A DNA stretch of 64,000 nt from Muscardinus avellanarius (GCA_963383645.1 OY726559.1:109018235-109082234); one strand, 5' to 3'. Counted from the stretch's first letter, positions 20,208 through 30,616 are shown. The notes: a model not told the origin generated them from the sequence alone. Translations and numbers: made by a program.

Positions 20208-20231
20208 TGTGTGTGTGTGTGGGGGGGGGTA
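20208..20231. repeat. Short (GT)n followed by a G run
   Basis: Seven GT units then nine or ten G, abutting a SINE tail. Confidence 0.9.
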
Positions 20232-20432
20232 GGGGGCTATTGGGGATTGTACTCAGGGAACTTCTGCCTCTGAGCTATATCCCCAGCCCTATTTTATATT
20301 TTATTTTGAAACAGGGTCTCATGAAGTTGTGGTGGCACATTGCTAGGTTGCTGAGACTGGCTGCAAACCTGTGATTCTCCTGATTCGGCCTCCAAAGTAC
20401 TGGGATTACAAGCATGCGCCACTATGTCCAGC
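20232..20432 (-). mobile_element. B1-ID SINE, group A
   Basis: GGGGATTGTACTCAGGGAAC to GCGCCACTATGTCCAGCT. Confidence 0.9.
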
Positions 20433-20544
20433 TCTGACTTTGCACTTCCTCTGACAATTTTACTTATTTTTATTTTTTATTTTTTGTGGTACTAGGAATG
20501 GAACCCAGGGGCATTCTATCTCCAAGCTACTCCCCTAGCCTGAT

Positions 20545-21625
20545 TATTATTTTTTTAATTTTTTTTATTGGTGCATTATATTCATACAACTTATTGGGGT
20601 AAAAAACTTGTGTGTACAAACATGTACTCATCGCTGATTTAACCCCTACCCAAATCCCACCCCATTCCCTCCCCGTCCCTCCCTCCCTTGCTTGGCTTAG
20701 TGATTGACTTCGATATGTTTAAGTACATTGTGAGCTTTAGAGATTTTCCTCTTCCCCCCTCATTTCTCCTCCTTTAGGTTGTTTTGTTTGCTCCTCTTTT
20801 CTCCCTCTCACATATTAGGGAAAGCATCCGATTTCTTATTTTTTGTGCCTGACTAATCTCACTTAGCATACTGTCTTCCAGTTCCATTCATTTCCCTGAA
20901 AATGATGTAATTGAGTTTTTTTTTGATGGCTGAGTAAAATTCCATTGTGTACATATCCCACAGTTTTGTAATCCATTCATCTGTTGATGGACATCTTGGC
21001 TGGTTCCATAGTTTGGCTATGGTGAATTGTACAGCTATGAACATAGATACACATGCATTAGTTTGGTAGTTTGGTTTCTTTTCTTTTGGGTAGATACCCA
21101 ACAGTGGTATTGCTGGATCAAATGGTAGATTTGTTCCCATTCTTCTGAGGATTCTCCAGAGGAAGAAGACATGAAGCAGGATAGCAGCCAATTCTTGATA
21201 ATACCCAACATGGACAAAATGTGAGTCTCTTTTGTTATTAGGGTATGGGGATCATTTGTTACTGCATCACAACCTAGCTTAAATTGACTGATACAGTGGT
21301 TGCACTAATTTGCAATCCCACCAACAATGTCTTAGAGTTCCCACTTCTCCACATCCTCGCCAGCATTTGTTGTTGTTTGTGTTTTGAATGATGGCCATTC
21401 TAGTTGGAATTAGGTGAAATCTCAGGGTAGTTTTGATTTGCATCTCTCTGATTGCCAGTGACGTTGAGCATTTTTTCATGCATTTATTGGCCATTTGAAT
21501 TTCTTCTTTTGTGAAGTGTCTATTTAGTTCATTTGCCCATTTTGTTATTGGATGCTTTGTTTTCTTAGTGTTGAGTTTCTTGAGTTCTCTGTATATTCTA
21601 GATATTAGTCCTCTATCATTATTTT
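20545..21625 (-). mobile_element. 5'-truncated L1 (ORF2 C-terminus and 3' UTR), interrupted
   Basis: On the minus strand the frame 21494-21279 reads L1 ORF2p C-terminal sequence with the Cys/His cluster [18 protein letters not shown], and 21130-20859 reads NLPFDPAIPLLGIYPKEKK then CPSTDEWITKLWDMYTMEF. The 3' UTR ends in a poly-A (T run at about 20560). The coding part is cut by a foreign 139-bp block at 21158-21296, so the two frames cannot be joined. It lies within a group B SINE, with ATTATTTTTT at both ends. Confidence 0.93.
21158..21296 (+). repeat. Templated insertion: copy of 22655-22793 inside the L1
   Basis: Equal in length to 22655-22793 and identical except for compensating 4-base differences near each end (ACATGAAG against ACATGCATGAAG; AATTGACTGATACAG against AATTGATACAG). 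It replaces about 17 bases of L1 between ATTCTCC and TGGTTGCACTAATTTGC. No poly-A and no target duplication. Confidence 0.92.
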
Positions 21626-21969
21626 TTGTTCTTTATTTTGAAACAGGGTCTCACTGAGTTGCAAAGGGCCTCACTAAGCAGCAGAGGCTGTCTGTGAACC
21701 ATGATCCTCCTGTCTTAGCCTCCCAAATGCTGGAATTACAAGCGTGCACCACCACACCTGGCTCATCTGACAATTTTAACTTTTTACTTTTTTTTCTTTC
21801 TCCCCCCATATCTTTTTTTAAAATCTCTCGAAAAGATAATGATTTGGTGCCAAGATGTGTCTCTTTGGAATCTCCTGACTTTGGTGGCAAACATAGACCC
21901 CAGTGGCAGTTTATATTATTATTTAGAATATTGGCTGCCTCTGCCTGTGGGCCTACAAAAGGAATTTGG

Positions 21970-22152
21970 AGCCAGGCAAAGTGACATATGCTTGTAATTC
22001 CAGTGCTTGGAAGATTGAGACAGAAGGATTACAGGTTTGAGGTCAGTCTTGTTAACCTTAGCAAGATCATGTTTCAAAATTTAAAAAAAATATTCAAAAG
22101 GACTAGGGATATATCTTGGAGGTAGAATGCCCCTGGGTTAATCTACAATAAA
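21970..22152 (+). mobile_element. B1-ID SINE, group A
   Basis: GCCAGGCAAAGTGACATATG to GGTAGAATGCCCCTGGGTTA. Confidence 0.87.
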
Positions 22153-22351
22153 AAAATTATGAGGTATCTGTCTTGATCATTAGTTTGCCTTTGCCAATGG
22201 AACATGAGCATATGTGATATGTGCCAATCCTAAGCAGAACCCATAAGAGCCATCATACCATTCCACCACTGCTCTCTTCCCTCACTATGACACTACCATG
22301 TCCCAGATGGAGCCTGAATCTTGGCCTTAATCACAAATTCAGAAGACATGA

Positions 22352-22552
22352 ATTGCTGGGCATGGTGGCACATGCTTGTAATCCCAGTACTTGGGAGGCT
22401 GAGACAAGAGGATCACACAGGTTCGAAGCCAGCCTCAGGTACTTAGTGAGGCTCTCAGCAACTCAAGTGAGACCCTGTTTCCAAATAAAATATAAAATTG
22501 GTCTGGGAGTGTATCCTGGAGGTAGAAAGCCCCTGGGTTCCATCCCCAATTC
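22352..22552 (+). mobile_element. B1-ID SINE, group C long form
   Basis: Contains TTTCCAAATAAAATATAAAA and GGTCTGGGAGTGTATCCTGG. The tail expanded into a GAA/GAG tract. Confidence 0.92.
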
Positions 22553-22604
22553 AGAAGAAGAAGAAGAAGAAGAAGAAGAAGAAGAAGAAGAAGAAGAAGA
22601 GGAG

Positions 22605-22654
<50 letters not shown>

Positions 22655-22668
22655 AGAGGAAGAAGACA
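22553..22668. repeat. (GAA)n/(GAG)n tract
   Basis: About 115 bases of pure purine in triplets, GAA then GAG then mixed. All three frames are open and give poly-Glu, poly-Lys and poly-Arg (or poly-Ser/Leu on the reverse), none of them a gene. Confidence 0.97.
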
Positions 22669-22793
22669 TGCATGAAGCAGGATAGCAGCCAATTCTTGAT
22701 AATACCCAACATGGACAAAATGTGAGTCTCTTTTGTTATTAGGGTATGGGGATCATTTGTTACTGCATCACAACCTAGCTTAAATTGATACAG
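22655..22793 (+). repeat. Source locus of the templated insertion
   Basis: Starts inside the GAA tract and runs through CAGGATAGCAGCCAATTCTT and TTACTGCATCACAACCTAGC. The right part looks like the end of an old interspersed repeat of unknown family. Confidence 0.85.
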
Positions 22794-23454
22794 CTCCTTT
22801 CAGGATGATTCATGTAGTCTTTAAAGCTAATGTATGATGATGTGGAAATCTGTGAGTCATAATGATGTCAGGTATCATGTTCTTCAAAAAAGTAAGAAAG
22901 CTCACATGCTGCCATGCATTTTAGATGTTTCACACCTGCATAAGGTACAGATTGTTCTAGTCAAAGTCATGTTTGGCAAAGTCAGTTTTTAAGATGTGAG
23001 TTTTCAAAAAGGGCCAAGCCTTGGTGTATATATAATTGGGGAAAACAAAAAGAGCTAACTGAACTGAGATCAGGGATCTGCAGAGTTGCATGCGAAACAT
23101 AAATTACATTGTTGTGAATTTATTTATAACCTACTTCAACATTTTGGAAGAAAAGTCAGCAATTTGGGGTTTGGTAACATAAATTGACAGAAAAACAGCT
23201 TCAATTTTCTAACTCTACCACAAGCCCTAATTCAGCCCGACCATTTCTAGGGTACTCATCTCCTCTGTGTGGCGACAAGAGCGGCCAGAACAACAAGTAA
23301 CAACAAATGGTCACATATATCAGACCATGTTAATGCATCAACAAATGTTAAGCAGGGCATTACTTTGCTATTTTATGGGACATATTTGGGTATTAGCAGA
23401 GCACTTCAAAACTGAAGTATTCTTAACTGTATACTAAGCATTCAATATTAAAGA
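22794..23454. other. Single-copy stretch
   Basis: No repeat or exon recognised. Confidence 0.55.
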
Positions 23455-23640
23455 AGTTTCTAGACCTCAGTGTGTTGACATCTGGGGTCAGAAAATTCTT
23501 TGTCAAGGGTCTGTCCTGGGCCTTGTAGGATGTTTAGCCACATTCTTGGTCTAGCCCATTAGATGCCAATTTCACTCTACTGTTATGACAATGAAAAATG
23601 TCTCCAAACATTGGCAAAAATCCCCAGGGTGGTCTCCTGC
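23455..23640 (-). mobile_element. MER5A (hAT-Charlie) DNA transposon
   Basis: TTGTAGGATGTTTAGCCACA, GTCTAGCCCATTAGATGCCA and AAAATGTCTCCAAACATTGG match MER5A in reverse. Confidence 0.85.
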
Positions 23641-23757
23641 TTTAAAGGAATATATCTGGTGGTAGAAAATTAGAAACCATGACATAATAAATTGACAATA
23701 TTTTTGAGTAGGCAGATACTCGTTAGTGAGCTACTCACTTGGTTTACAAGTCAAGCT

Positions 23758-23953
23758 TCCTTTTTGTGTATGTTTGTAGTAGTGGGGATTGAACCCAGGG
23801 ACATTCTACTTCTAAGTTACACCCCTAGCCCTTTTAAATTTTCTTTTTGAAACAGGGCCTCTCTGGGTTTCTGGGAGTCTCTCTACTTTGTTGAGGCTGT
23901 CCTGTGACCTGCGATCCTCCTGTCTCAGCCTCCCAAGTACTGGCATTGCTCCA
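23758..23953 (-). mobile_element. B1-ID SINE, group A
   Basis: GTAGTGGGGATTGAACCCAG to CCCAAGTACTGGCATT; the B1 head is cut short. Confidence 0.87.
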
Positions 23954-24044
23954 GTTCTTAGTAACAATTGTTGATTGATTGGCTATTGTAGACAGCCAAC
24001 ATAATTTGCATGGTCAACACAGCTTAAAGTTTGAGTCCTCGGCT

Positions 24045-24235
24045 GTGCAAGCAGACAGCTCGGGTAGGAATCCTGACTTGGTCATTTGTTTGCTGTGTAA
24101 ATGGGGGTAAGTTGTTTTCCTTTTCTGATATTATTTCCTAACTATCCAATGAAATAACAGCACTATATATGACAGCAGTGTTGTGGTAAAATTTCACTGG
24201 ACCAGTGCACATAAGGTGCTTAGAACTGAGCCCCA
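24045..24235 (+). mobile_element. MIR
   Basis: GGAATCCTGACTTGGTCATT, CTAACTATCCAATGAAATAA and AAGGTGCTTAGAACTGAGCC. Confidence 0.7.
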
Positions 24236-24261
24236 GGTGTGAAAAGGGGTCAGTAGATGCC

Positions 24262-24400
24262 TGCTGTTATGCTGAACCCTTTCAACAGCCCTGCAAGTTA
24301 GGCAACATATTCTGGAAAATCAAGTCGAAGATCACACAACTGCCACGTCATCTGGCAAAGAGAGAATCCAGATCCAAATCCCAAGACAGAAGCATTTCTC
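24262..24400 (-). mobile_element. MIR
   Basis: CAACAGCCCTGCAAGTTAGG, GATCACACAACTGCCACG and GAGAATCCAGATCCAAATCC in the reverse-MIR order. Confidence 0.7.
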
Positions 24401-25660
24401 TAGGCTTGGGTGGAAAACGGGTTAAACCTGAGAGAAAAACTTCTTTTTCAGGAGTAAAATCTGGGAGGTGGCTACCTGGCTGTGGGAGAAGACCTGCTGA
24501 ACAGGAGGCAGAACGATGCCCCTTCCTGCTGCCTCGCCGTGTGAAGCTGGGCAAGGCCCTCGAACATCCTGCGTCTGTTTACTCATCTGCAAAATGGACA
24601 CAAAACACCTGCTCTTCACGGAGGTCGGGCAGAGTCGTGTGAGAAGGTGTACGCAGCCGAGCGCTGGAGAGCAGTCACGAGCTCACAAGCGGAAGCTGAG
24701 AAACCTGAAGCTCTCTCCGCGGTGTGGGCAAGGTGAGCCTGGGGCCCTTCGAGTCCTTGGCCAGAGCAGCCTTCCTGGGTGCCGCGGCCGTCCCAGGTGG
24801 TGCGCCACCACAGCTGGCGGCCCTGGGGAGGCCTGTGTGCTCCAGAGGGTCGGGGCCTCTCCTGCCTGTCCAGGGGCAGTCCAGGAGGCGACCCTCACTC
24901 GCAGGCGGCAGCTGCTGCTTATCTGCAGTTAGGCAGCAGGCCAGACAGATGAGGTGTCCATGGTGACCTTCCTGCCTCAGTGAGTGTGGGAACTCGGGGC
25001 TTCCCAGGGCGAGGGAGTGGGAACGTAAACACAAGGCCCCTGCTGAAGCTTGGCCCTGCCCTAAACCAGGAAGAAGCGGAGAGGCCCATCCACGCATGCT
25101 GGCCTCGGCCCTCAGGAAGATGGTACTGGGATGAGGAGTGTCTCTTACCTCCCAGAAAGACTCTGTGTCCCCCAAAGGTGGACATGTCCTGCCCAAAGTC
25201 CCAGCAGCTGCATCTTTTGCTGTCAAAGAGGCAGAGCCAGAACTATATTATCCTGGTGGAAACACCCCTGCCCCTTCGCCCTCTGTGTTCCCTGAACTTC
25301 TCTGGGGCCAGTGGTTCCCCATCTCCTTCCAGCAAAGGGAAAACAAGAGGAGGTTCGGGCGACAGCTAATTCTCAGCCACCTTCTGCGCGCCTGCAGCAG
25401 GCTTGGCATGCCGTGGACACTCAGGATGAGCCTCTGCCTTCACTGGCTGCGCCGGGCCTCTGTGTGTGGTCAGCCATCTTCTCATTTCCCTTCAGTTGCC
25501 CCTTCTGCATCTCCCTGCTGCCGGGCTTTTCATAGCCCCACTCAGAGCTGTTCTGGAACAAAAGGACAATGTATTCTCCGCGTGTTTTCATGAGTTCCCA
25601 CTTTTCTTAGCCTTCTTCCTTTCTGTCTTTCTATTGGCTGACACCTACCTGTTCAGCATT
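24401..25660. other. GC-richer single-copy stretch with MIR fragments
   Basis: The highest GC content in the window. MIR pieces at about 24535-24650 (plus) and 25180-25255 (minus). Long frames on both strands (minus 24675-25226, 183 codons; plus 25138-25593) reflect GC content. A minus donor-like TGGGAG/GTAAGAG at about 25152 follows a short ATG frame, but that frame is MIR-derived. Confidence 0.5.
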
Positions 25661-25955
25661 TGACACACACACCAGGCACCATAAAGATGCCCAGGATATG
25701 TCAGGCAGCAAGCAAGGAGAACTGGTGACCGGCAGAGTGTGCTCCGAGCCCCTGCATCAGCAGGTGCAGACAGAGGCTCTGGACCAGTGTCTCTGAGGAA
25801 AAGATGTTGGTGTTGAGCCTGGAGGGCCAGGGCTATTGGGGTGCAGAGCTGGGGGTGGGGGAGACGGGCAGGGGAGCAGGCAGTGCTGCGTGTGAAGGTG
25901 CCAAGGGAAGACAGAGTATTTGAGGAACCAAAAATGAATAGTACAGCTGCCTGTG
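25661..25955 (-). mobile_element. L2-like remnant
   Basis: ACCAGGCACCATAAAGATGC then GTTGAGCCTGGAGGGCCAGG and AAGGTGCCAAGGGAAGACAG resemble the antisense 3' half of L2. Confidence 0.4.
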
Positions 25956-26141
25956 GTACGTGGCTGGGCCTCGCCCTCTCCCCTGAGCTCTGCTGGGTCC
26001 CTGGACGCTTCTGCCTACTCAGCCACCATGAAACCTGTCATGTGGACGTTTCCTTCCAGGCACTGCTCTTTTCCTTCCGTGATTATAATCTCAATGTTAA
26101 ACTTCCTAAAACAGGTTTAGAGCCTGGAAACTTAGATTCGA

Positions 26142-26198
<57 letters not shown>
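26142..26198. repeat. (GT)n(GA)n microsatellite
   Basis: About 11 GT then 17 GA units, joined to a fragment of an ID end. Confidence 0.96.
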
Positions 26199-26201
<3 letters not shown>

Positions 26202-26237
26202 AACTGGGGATTGAACTCAGGAGCTTTTACCTCTAAA
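26199..26237 (-). mobile_element. ID-end fragment
   Basis: CTGGGGATTGAACTCAGGAG, truncated after TTTTACCTCTAAA. Confidence 0.6.
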
Positions 26238-26269
26238 ATAGGATGAATGTTTATTCTGGCAGTGACTGA

Positions 26270-26360
26270 AGCCAAGTGCTTTTTGTTGTCTAAAGCATTT
26301 AATTATCAGAAACCTCATGAGGTAGGTAATATGCTGATCCCTTTCTCCCCTTCTTAAAGT
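26270..26360 (-). mobile_element. MIR fragment
   Basis: AATTATCAGAAACCTCATGA and GGTAGGTAATATGCTGATCC. Confidence 0.65.
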
Positions 26361-26531
26361 ATTCTTGGGAAGACTAGGTGTGGCACTAAACGTGAATGTG
26401 TTTTGTTATCATTAAAAAAACACACAAGATAAAATAGTATTACCAAGGTGTTCAATGAGTACATATTTAATCAATAAACTCAGTTAAGTGCCACAATGCT
26501 TGTGGGATATGCATAATTAAATGTGTCTCAA

Positions 26532-26722
26532 GCCGGGCGTGGTGGCGCACGCTTGTAATCCCCGCGGTTGGGAGGCCGAGACAGGAGGATGGCACAGGTT
26601 CGAAGCCAGCCGCGCTGGTTTAAGAGACCCTGTTTCCAAATAAAAATAAAAAATGGGTCTGGGAGTGTAGCCCCGAGGTAGAAGGGTTTCCAGGAACCCC
26701 AGTACCACCAAAAAATAAATAA
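26532..26722 (+). mobile_element. B1-ID SINE, group C short form
   Basis: Exact target duplication AAATGTGTCTCAA at 26519-26531 and 26723-26735; CCGCGCTGGTTTAAGAGACC core. Very young by its intact CpGs. Confidence 0.95.
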
Positions 26723-26931
26723 AAATGTGTCTCAAAATCTTTTGTCCGTCTCTCGAACAAACCAAAACAGGAAGCAGTAGCAGAGTAAAAACAGCTGCCA
26801 TCACACCGAGCTCCCTGCACACGGTGACACATCACCACAGAAGTGGGAAGGTCACAGATGTGACCCGGAACCTGCGAACACTAGACGACGGCCCTGCTGC
26901 CCAGAGCGCACAGGTGCACGACGGGACGAAA

Positions 26932-26994
26932 GCCTTGTTAGGTCGCTGAGAGTCTTACTAAGTGGCTGAGACTGTCCTCGAACCTGTGATCCTT
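26932..26994 (-). mobile_element. SINE fragment
   Basis: GAGAGTCTTACTAAGTGGCT and CTCGAACCTGTGATCCT only; both ends are missing. Confidence 0.7.
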
Positions 26995-27120
26995 GCGCAG
27001 GAACGTGGAGGCTGCCGCACTTCCTGCCACAGAGGGCAAGGTGCAGAATCCTGGAGCAGAACTCAAGGCAACGGCTGAAACTAGAGGTGCTAAGTCTCTT
27101 GGCATTCTCCTCAGTATATG

Positions 27121-27160
27121 CCCCTTCCTTCCTTCCTTCCTTCCTTCCTTCCTTCTTACT
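27121..27160. repeat. (CCTT)n microsatellite
   Basis: About nine units. Confidence 0.95.
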
Positions 27161-27185
27161 CCTCCTTCCTCCCCTTTCCTCTCTC

Positions 27186-27292
27186 TTTTGGTCCTGGGGG
27201 TAGAATCCAGGGGCATCATACCTCTGAACCAGACTCTCAGCCCTACTTTATTTTTTTATTTTGAAACAGGATCTCACTAAGTACTGGGCACT
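27186..27292 (-). mobile_element. B1-ID SINE, B1 half missing
   Basis: TTGGTCCTGGGGGTAGAATC to AACAGGATCTCACTAAGTAC. Confidence 0.8.
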
Positions 27293-27443
27293 GACCTTGA
27301 TCCCTCTTTACTTTCTATCATTTTATTCCAGTATTTTTTCTCTTTCCAAACTCAGTGCTGGAAATTATTTATACAAGACATATGCCCTGTCAGAACACTA
27401 ACATGCTCTTAAATGGTCAGTTCCTCAAATGGGAATGACCAAG

Positions 27444-27703
27444 TAACATGACGATGTGTGTTTGTGTGCATGCACATGTGTGGGTGTGGTAACAAGATGG
27501 TGTGTGTGCATGCACATGTGTGGGTGTGGTAACAAGATGGTGTGTGTGCGTGTGTGTGGGTGTGGTAACAAAATGGTGTGTGTGTGTGCACATGTGTGGG
27601 TATGGTAACAAGACGGTGTATGTTTGTATTTGTGCACATGTGTGGGTGTGGTAACATGATGGGGTGTGTGTGTGTGTGTGTGCGTGCGTGTGTGTAGGTG
27701 TGG
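27444..27703. repeat. Minisatellite, unit 36-54 bp, six copies
   Basis: Each unit begins GTAACA(A/T)GA(T/C)GGTG and ends CACATGTGTGGGTGTG, with length set by the GT run. Units start near 27444, 27489, 27529, 27565, 27605 and 27651. On the minus strand this reads as repeated His-Thr blocks around CYHTHT, a shadow of the array. Confidence 0.92.
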
Positions 27704-28000
27704 CTTCCTCCACCACTGTACTTAGCAGCACTCCCTGGCTCCCCCTGAGAGCAGCCAAATGTGGAGGAACTGACACTAGAAACAAATGCGGTGAAAGAAG
27801 ATGGCTGTGGCTCGATGCTGTCAGGTCAGCTGAGCGGCCACGAGTAAGAAAGTGAACAAGCTGAAGAGGGCCTCAGAGCAGGCGCCTCCTAGGGAGCTCA
27901 GCCCTGAGACTGACTTTAAAGTACTCTGGCTCTAATATCCTCTTTCCCCTCACCACGTTAGCGGGTGCGGCCTGACGGGGAGGCGCACGTTCTGGGTTCA
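27704..28000. other. Single-copy stretch
   Basis: Nothing recognised. Confidence 0.5.
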
Positions 28001-28130
28001 GAACCCAGGTTCCCTCAGAATCAGTCACTCGCCAGCTGAGTGACGTTGGGCAAGTCACAAAGTCTCTAAGCCACTGCGTCACCACCCGTAAGAGAGAGAG
28101 GTACTGTCTGCTTCATGCAGTTCTGATAAA
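28001..28130 (+). mobile_element. MIR
   Basis: CAGCTGAGTGACGTTGGGCA, AGTCACAAAGTCTCTAAGCC and GCTTCATGCAGTTCTGATAA. Confidence 0.8.
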
Positions 28131-28150
28131 CATAAAAATCTTTATGAGGA

Positions 28151-28335
28151 ACCTGGTATGGTGGCACATCCCTGTAATCCCAGTACTTGGGAGGCTGAGA
28201 CAGGAGGATCACAGGATTGAGGACAGTCTTAGCAAATTAGTAAGACTCTCAGCAACCTAGCAAAACCCTGTTTTAAAACAAAAAATAAAAAGGGCTGGCA
28301 GTGTAGCTCAGTGGTAGAGGCCCCTGGGTTCAAAT
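28151..28335 (+). mobile_element. B1-ID SINE, group A
   Basis: CTGGTATGGTGGCACATCCC to GTAGCTCAGTGGTAGAGGCC. Confidence 0.92.
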
Positions 28336-28379
28336 ATATATAGATTCTTAATCTTTATCAGGAAGATAAAATGTGGCAA

Positions 28380-28540
28380 GTGTACTACATTCAATATTTA
28401 GCAAATGACTCCCTGATGAGTATTTTATAGGTGGAAAAATAGATGCTCAGGCAAGTTAACTCCCACTTCTGGGCCCCCCAGCTAGTTACTGGTGGCACCA
28501 GGGAAGCAGCCAGGCATCCTGTCTGGCCCATGACTCTTCT
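28380..28540 (-). mobile_element. MIR
   Basis: TTTTATAGGTGGAAAAATAG, GCTCAGGCAAGTTAACTCCC and CAGCTAGTTACTGGTGGCAC. Confidence 0.75.
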
Positions 28541-29029
28541 GTCCACCTGGAACACTGATCCCAGTGTCCCATGCTGAAGTTGCCTTCAGGCTTCAAGTGA
28601 TTTCACTGTCATACACAGCCCCTTGCAGGTGCAGCTCTACCGAAGATGCACATTAGCTAGTTTAGAACTTCAGTGAAATGGTGTATGTAGGGCCTTGTGG
28701 GAAATTAGACCTGCAATAACCCTGGATCTGGACCCAAAGAGCTAAGCGTGAACAAAAAAGCCCGTGCCCAGTCACCCTCCCCCTTGAGTCGGTGAGCTGT
28801 TCACTTTCTGGGTTGATGAGACATCATCATAACCCCACGTTGGCAACGCTCGGCCACTTCCCTCTGCCACTGTGTGCTCGGGCTGCGGAGGCTCCGGGAG
28901 GTGATGCAAAAACAGGAAAGTAAGTCTGTTCTTACACTCTCACCCCACACTGGCCTCTTCTCGTTCTACTTCATCCTCTCCAGCTGTGGAAAACTTGAGG
29001 CAAAGGTATTTCACTTGTTTTTGCCAGAG
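28541..29029. other. Single-copy stretch
   Basis: No repeat or exon recognised. Confidence 0.5.
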
Positions 29030-29200
29030 CTCCCATTTGGGAGACAATAGAAAGACAGGTGGACCAGGAGTCCAGAAGCCCGGGGCTATAACCCAGGTGT
29101 GACAGTCTCACCTGAGCGTCCTCAGGTGAGCAGCAGCAGTCCTTTGGCTTTGGTCTTTATCTGTAAAATGAAAAGAAGGGCAGCGTATTTATAGAGTGCC
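29030..29200 (+). mobile_element. MIR, diverged
   Basis: GTCCAGAAGCCCGGGGCTAT and TTTGGTCTTTATCTGTAAAA. Confidence 0.55.
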
Positions 29201-29274
29201 TATTCTTTCAAGTGCCTTCAATCACCAGTTTATTTAATCTGTAAAAAGAAAAAAAAAGAAAAGAATGCTTCTAA

Positions 29275-29455
29275 GAGCAGGGCATGGTGGCACATGCCTG
29301 CAATCCCAGTACTTGGGAGGATTGCAGGTTTGAGGCCAGCCTCAGTAACTATGAGACTCTCAGCAACTGAGCAAGATCCTGTTTCAAAACAAAAAGAAAA
29401 GAAAAAGAAGGGCTGGGTATAGTTCAGAGGTAGAATGTCCTGGCTTCCATCCCCA
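29275..29455 (+). mobile_element. B1-ID SINE, group A
   Basis: Imperfect duplication GAATGCTTCTAAG at 29262-29274 against GAATACTTCTAG at about 29560. The tail became a CT/CA repeat. Confidence 0.9.
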
Positions 29456-29458
29456 TAA

Positions 29459-29559
<101 letters not shown>

Positions 29560-29594
29560 GAATACTTCTAGATAGGAATGTTGATCTATATCTT

Positions 29595-29720
29595 GCAAAT
29601 GAGAAAACAGAGGGGCAGAGAGACTAAGTTGCTCAAGGCCAGACAGGTGGCAAAGAGGAACCTGAGTTTCACTTAGAATTTAGCACTCCAAATTTTGTGC
29701 TTATGCTTTTAATCCAATAA
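29595..29720 (-). mobile_element. MIR
   Basis: AATGAGAAAACAGAGGGGCA, GAGACTAAGTTGCTCAAGGC and CAGACAGGTGGCAAAGAGG. Confidence 0.8.
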
Positions 29721-30345
29721 ATCTATAAAGCCCTTTGCTATTCTAACACTACGCTGCTCTGTGAACACAGCTCGTCATCATTGGCTTCTTTGTCGCCGTG
29801 AGTCATTCCTCCCTGCCTTGGGGTCTCTGTGCAACCAGAAGCCAGAAGGGGATTTACCACATTCCTTACTGGACAGCTACTTCAGCTACAAACCCACACT
29901 GGAAGTCATTTTATTGCGGTCAGTTGAAATCTAATATTTGCCTTCATCAAAAAATGCTCTTTCCAAGAAAGAAAAATTATTGGAAGTTCTTTCTGTATCC
30001 TTTTTTGGAAGCTTATTTATATAATCATCTTTACCTTCAGTTATTCAAGATTGTTCATTGGCAAACCAAAGACATTTCACATGTATATATTTAAAAATAT
30101 TACCCATGTAGGGTGTAGTATGTAGTATTAGGTTTTTACCATTGTGATGGAGATTCATCCTTCTTCTCCTCAGATACCTCTGAAGTTGGACCACAGAAGT
30201 ACCTCACCTGTCTCCATGGCTGGAAGAAGGAAGTACATCAGAGTGCACCCCATTCCCGGAGAACAGACGAATGCTTAGTGTTCTCCGTTCCTTTTGTAGT
30301 CTGCCAGGGATACGGTCGAGCCGCGCTCCTTCAGATTGCAGTTTA
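29721..30345. other. Single-copy stretch
   Basis: A 98-codon plus frame at 29798-30094 has no known domain or splice signal. Confidence 0.5.
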
Positions 30346-30440
30346 CACTCTCTAAAGGCAAAGATAATGTTTTATTTGCTTTTACATCCTTCAGTTAGCC
30401 CAATACGTAGCATAAGTGCATAAGTAAATGAACAGGATGA
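30346..30440 (+). mobile_element. L2 3' end remnant
   Basis: TCTAAAGGCAAAGATAATGT to CATAAGTGCATAAGTAAATG. Confidence 0.55.
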
Positions 30441-30509
30441 GGGAAACCAAACCAGTAGGGAAGGTGATTTGGGGGACGCAGACCATCGCAGATTGAATGT
30501 CAGCAACTT

Positions 30510-30616
30510 ATTTCTCTTCTCTTCTCTTCTCTTCTCTTCTCTTCTCTTCTCTTCTCTTCTCTCTCTCTCATCTCTTTCTCTCTCTCTCTCTCAATCAATC
30601 AATCTCTCTCTCTCTG
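30510..30616. repeat. (CTCTT)n then (CT)n and (CAAT)n
   Basis: Ten CTCTT units, then CT units with a short CAATCAATCAAT interruption. Confidence 0.95.

Larger units (their letters stand above)
20463..21765 (-). mobile_element. B1-ID SINE, group B, split by an L1
   Basis: ID part 20480-20545 and B1 part 21627-21765. The SINE's own target duplication TCTGACAATTTTA is at 20450-20462 and 21766-21778, proving both pieces are one element. Confidence 0.93.

Noticed and set aside
20859..21494. Two minus frames with convincing protein sequence
   Set aside because: They are L1 ORF2p C-terminal remnants, annotated as part of the L1 rather than as host genes.
22221..22685. 154-codon plus frame
   Set aside because: Its second half is SINE plus GAA tract; the first half has no splice site or homology.
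22463..22692. Frames rich in poly-Glu, poly-Lys or poly-Ser
   Set aside because: They are translations of the GAA/GAG tail of a SINE; all frames are open because the tract lacks stops.
24675..25226. 183-codon minus frame, the longest in the window
   Set aside because: Sits in GC-rich DNA with long frames on both strands, includes MIR-derived sequence, shows no domain and has no coherent exon structure.
27444..27703. CRISPR-like spaced repeat
   Set aside because: The genome is mammalian and the spacers are simple GT runs, so it is a minisatellite.
27409..27785. 122-codon minus frame with repeated His-Thr-Cys blocks, zinc-finger-like at a glance
   Set aside because: The periodicity is that of the GT-rich minisatellite; spacing of Cys and His is not that of any finger.
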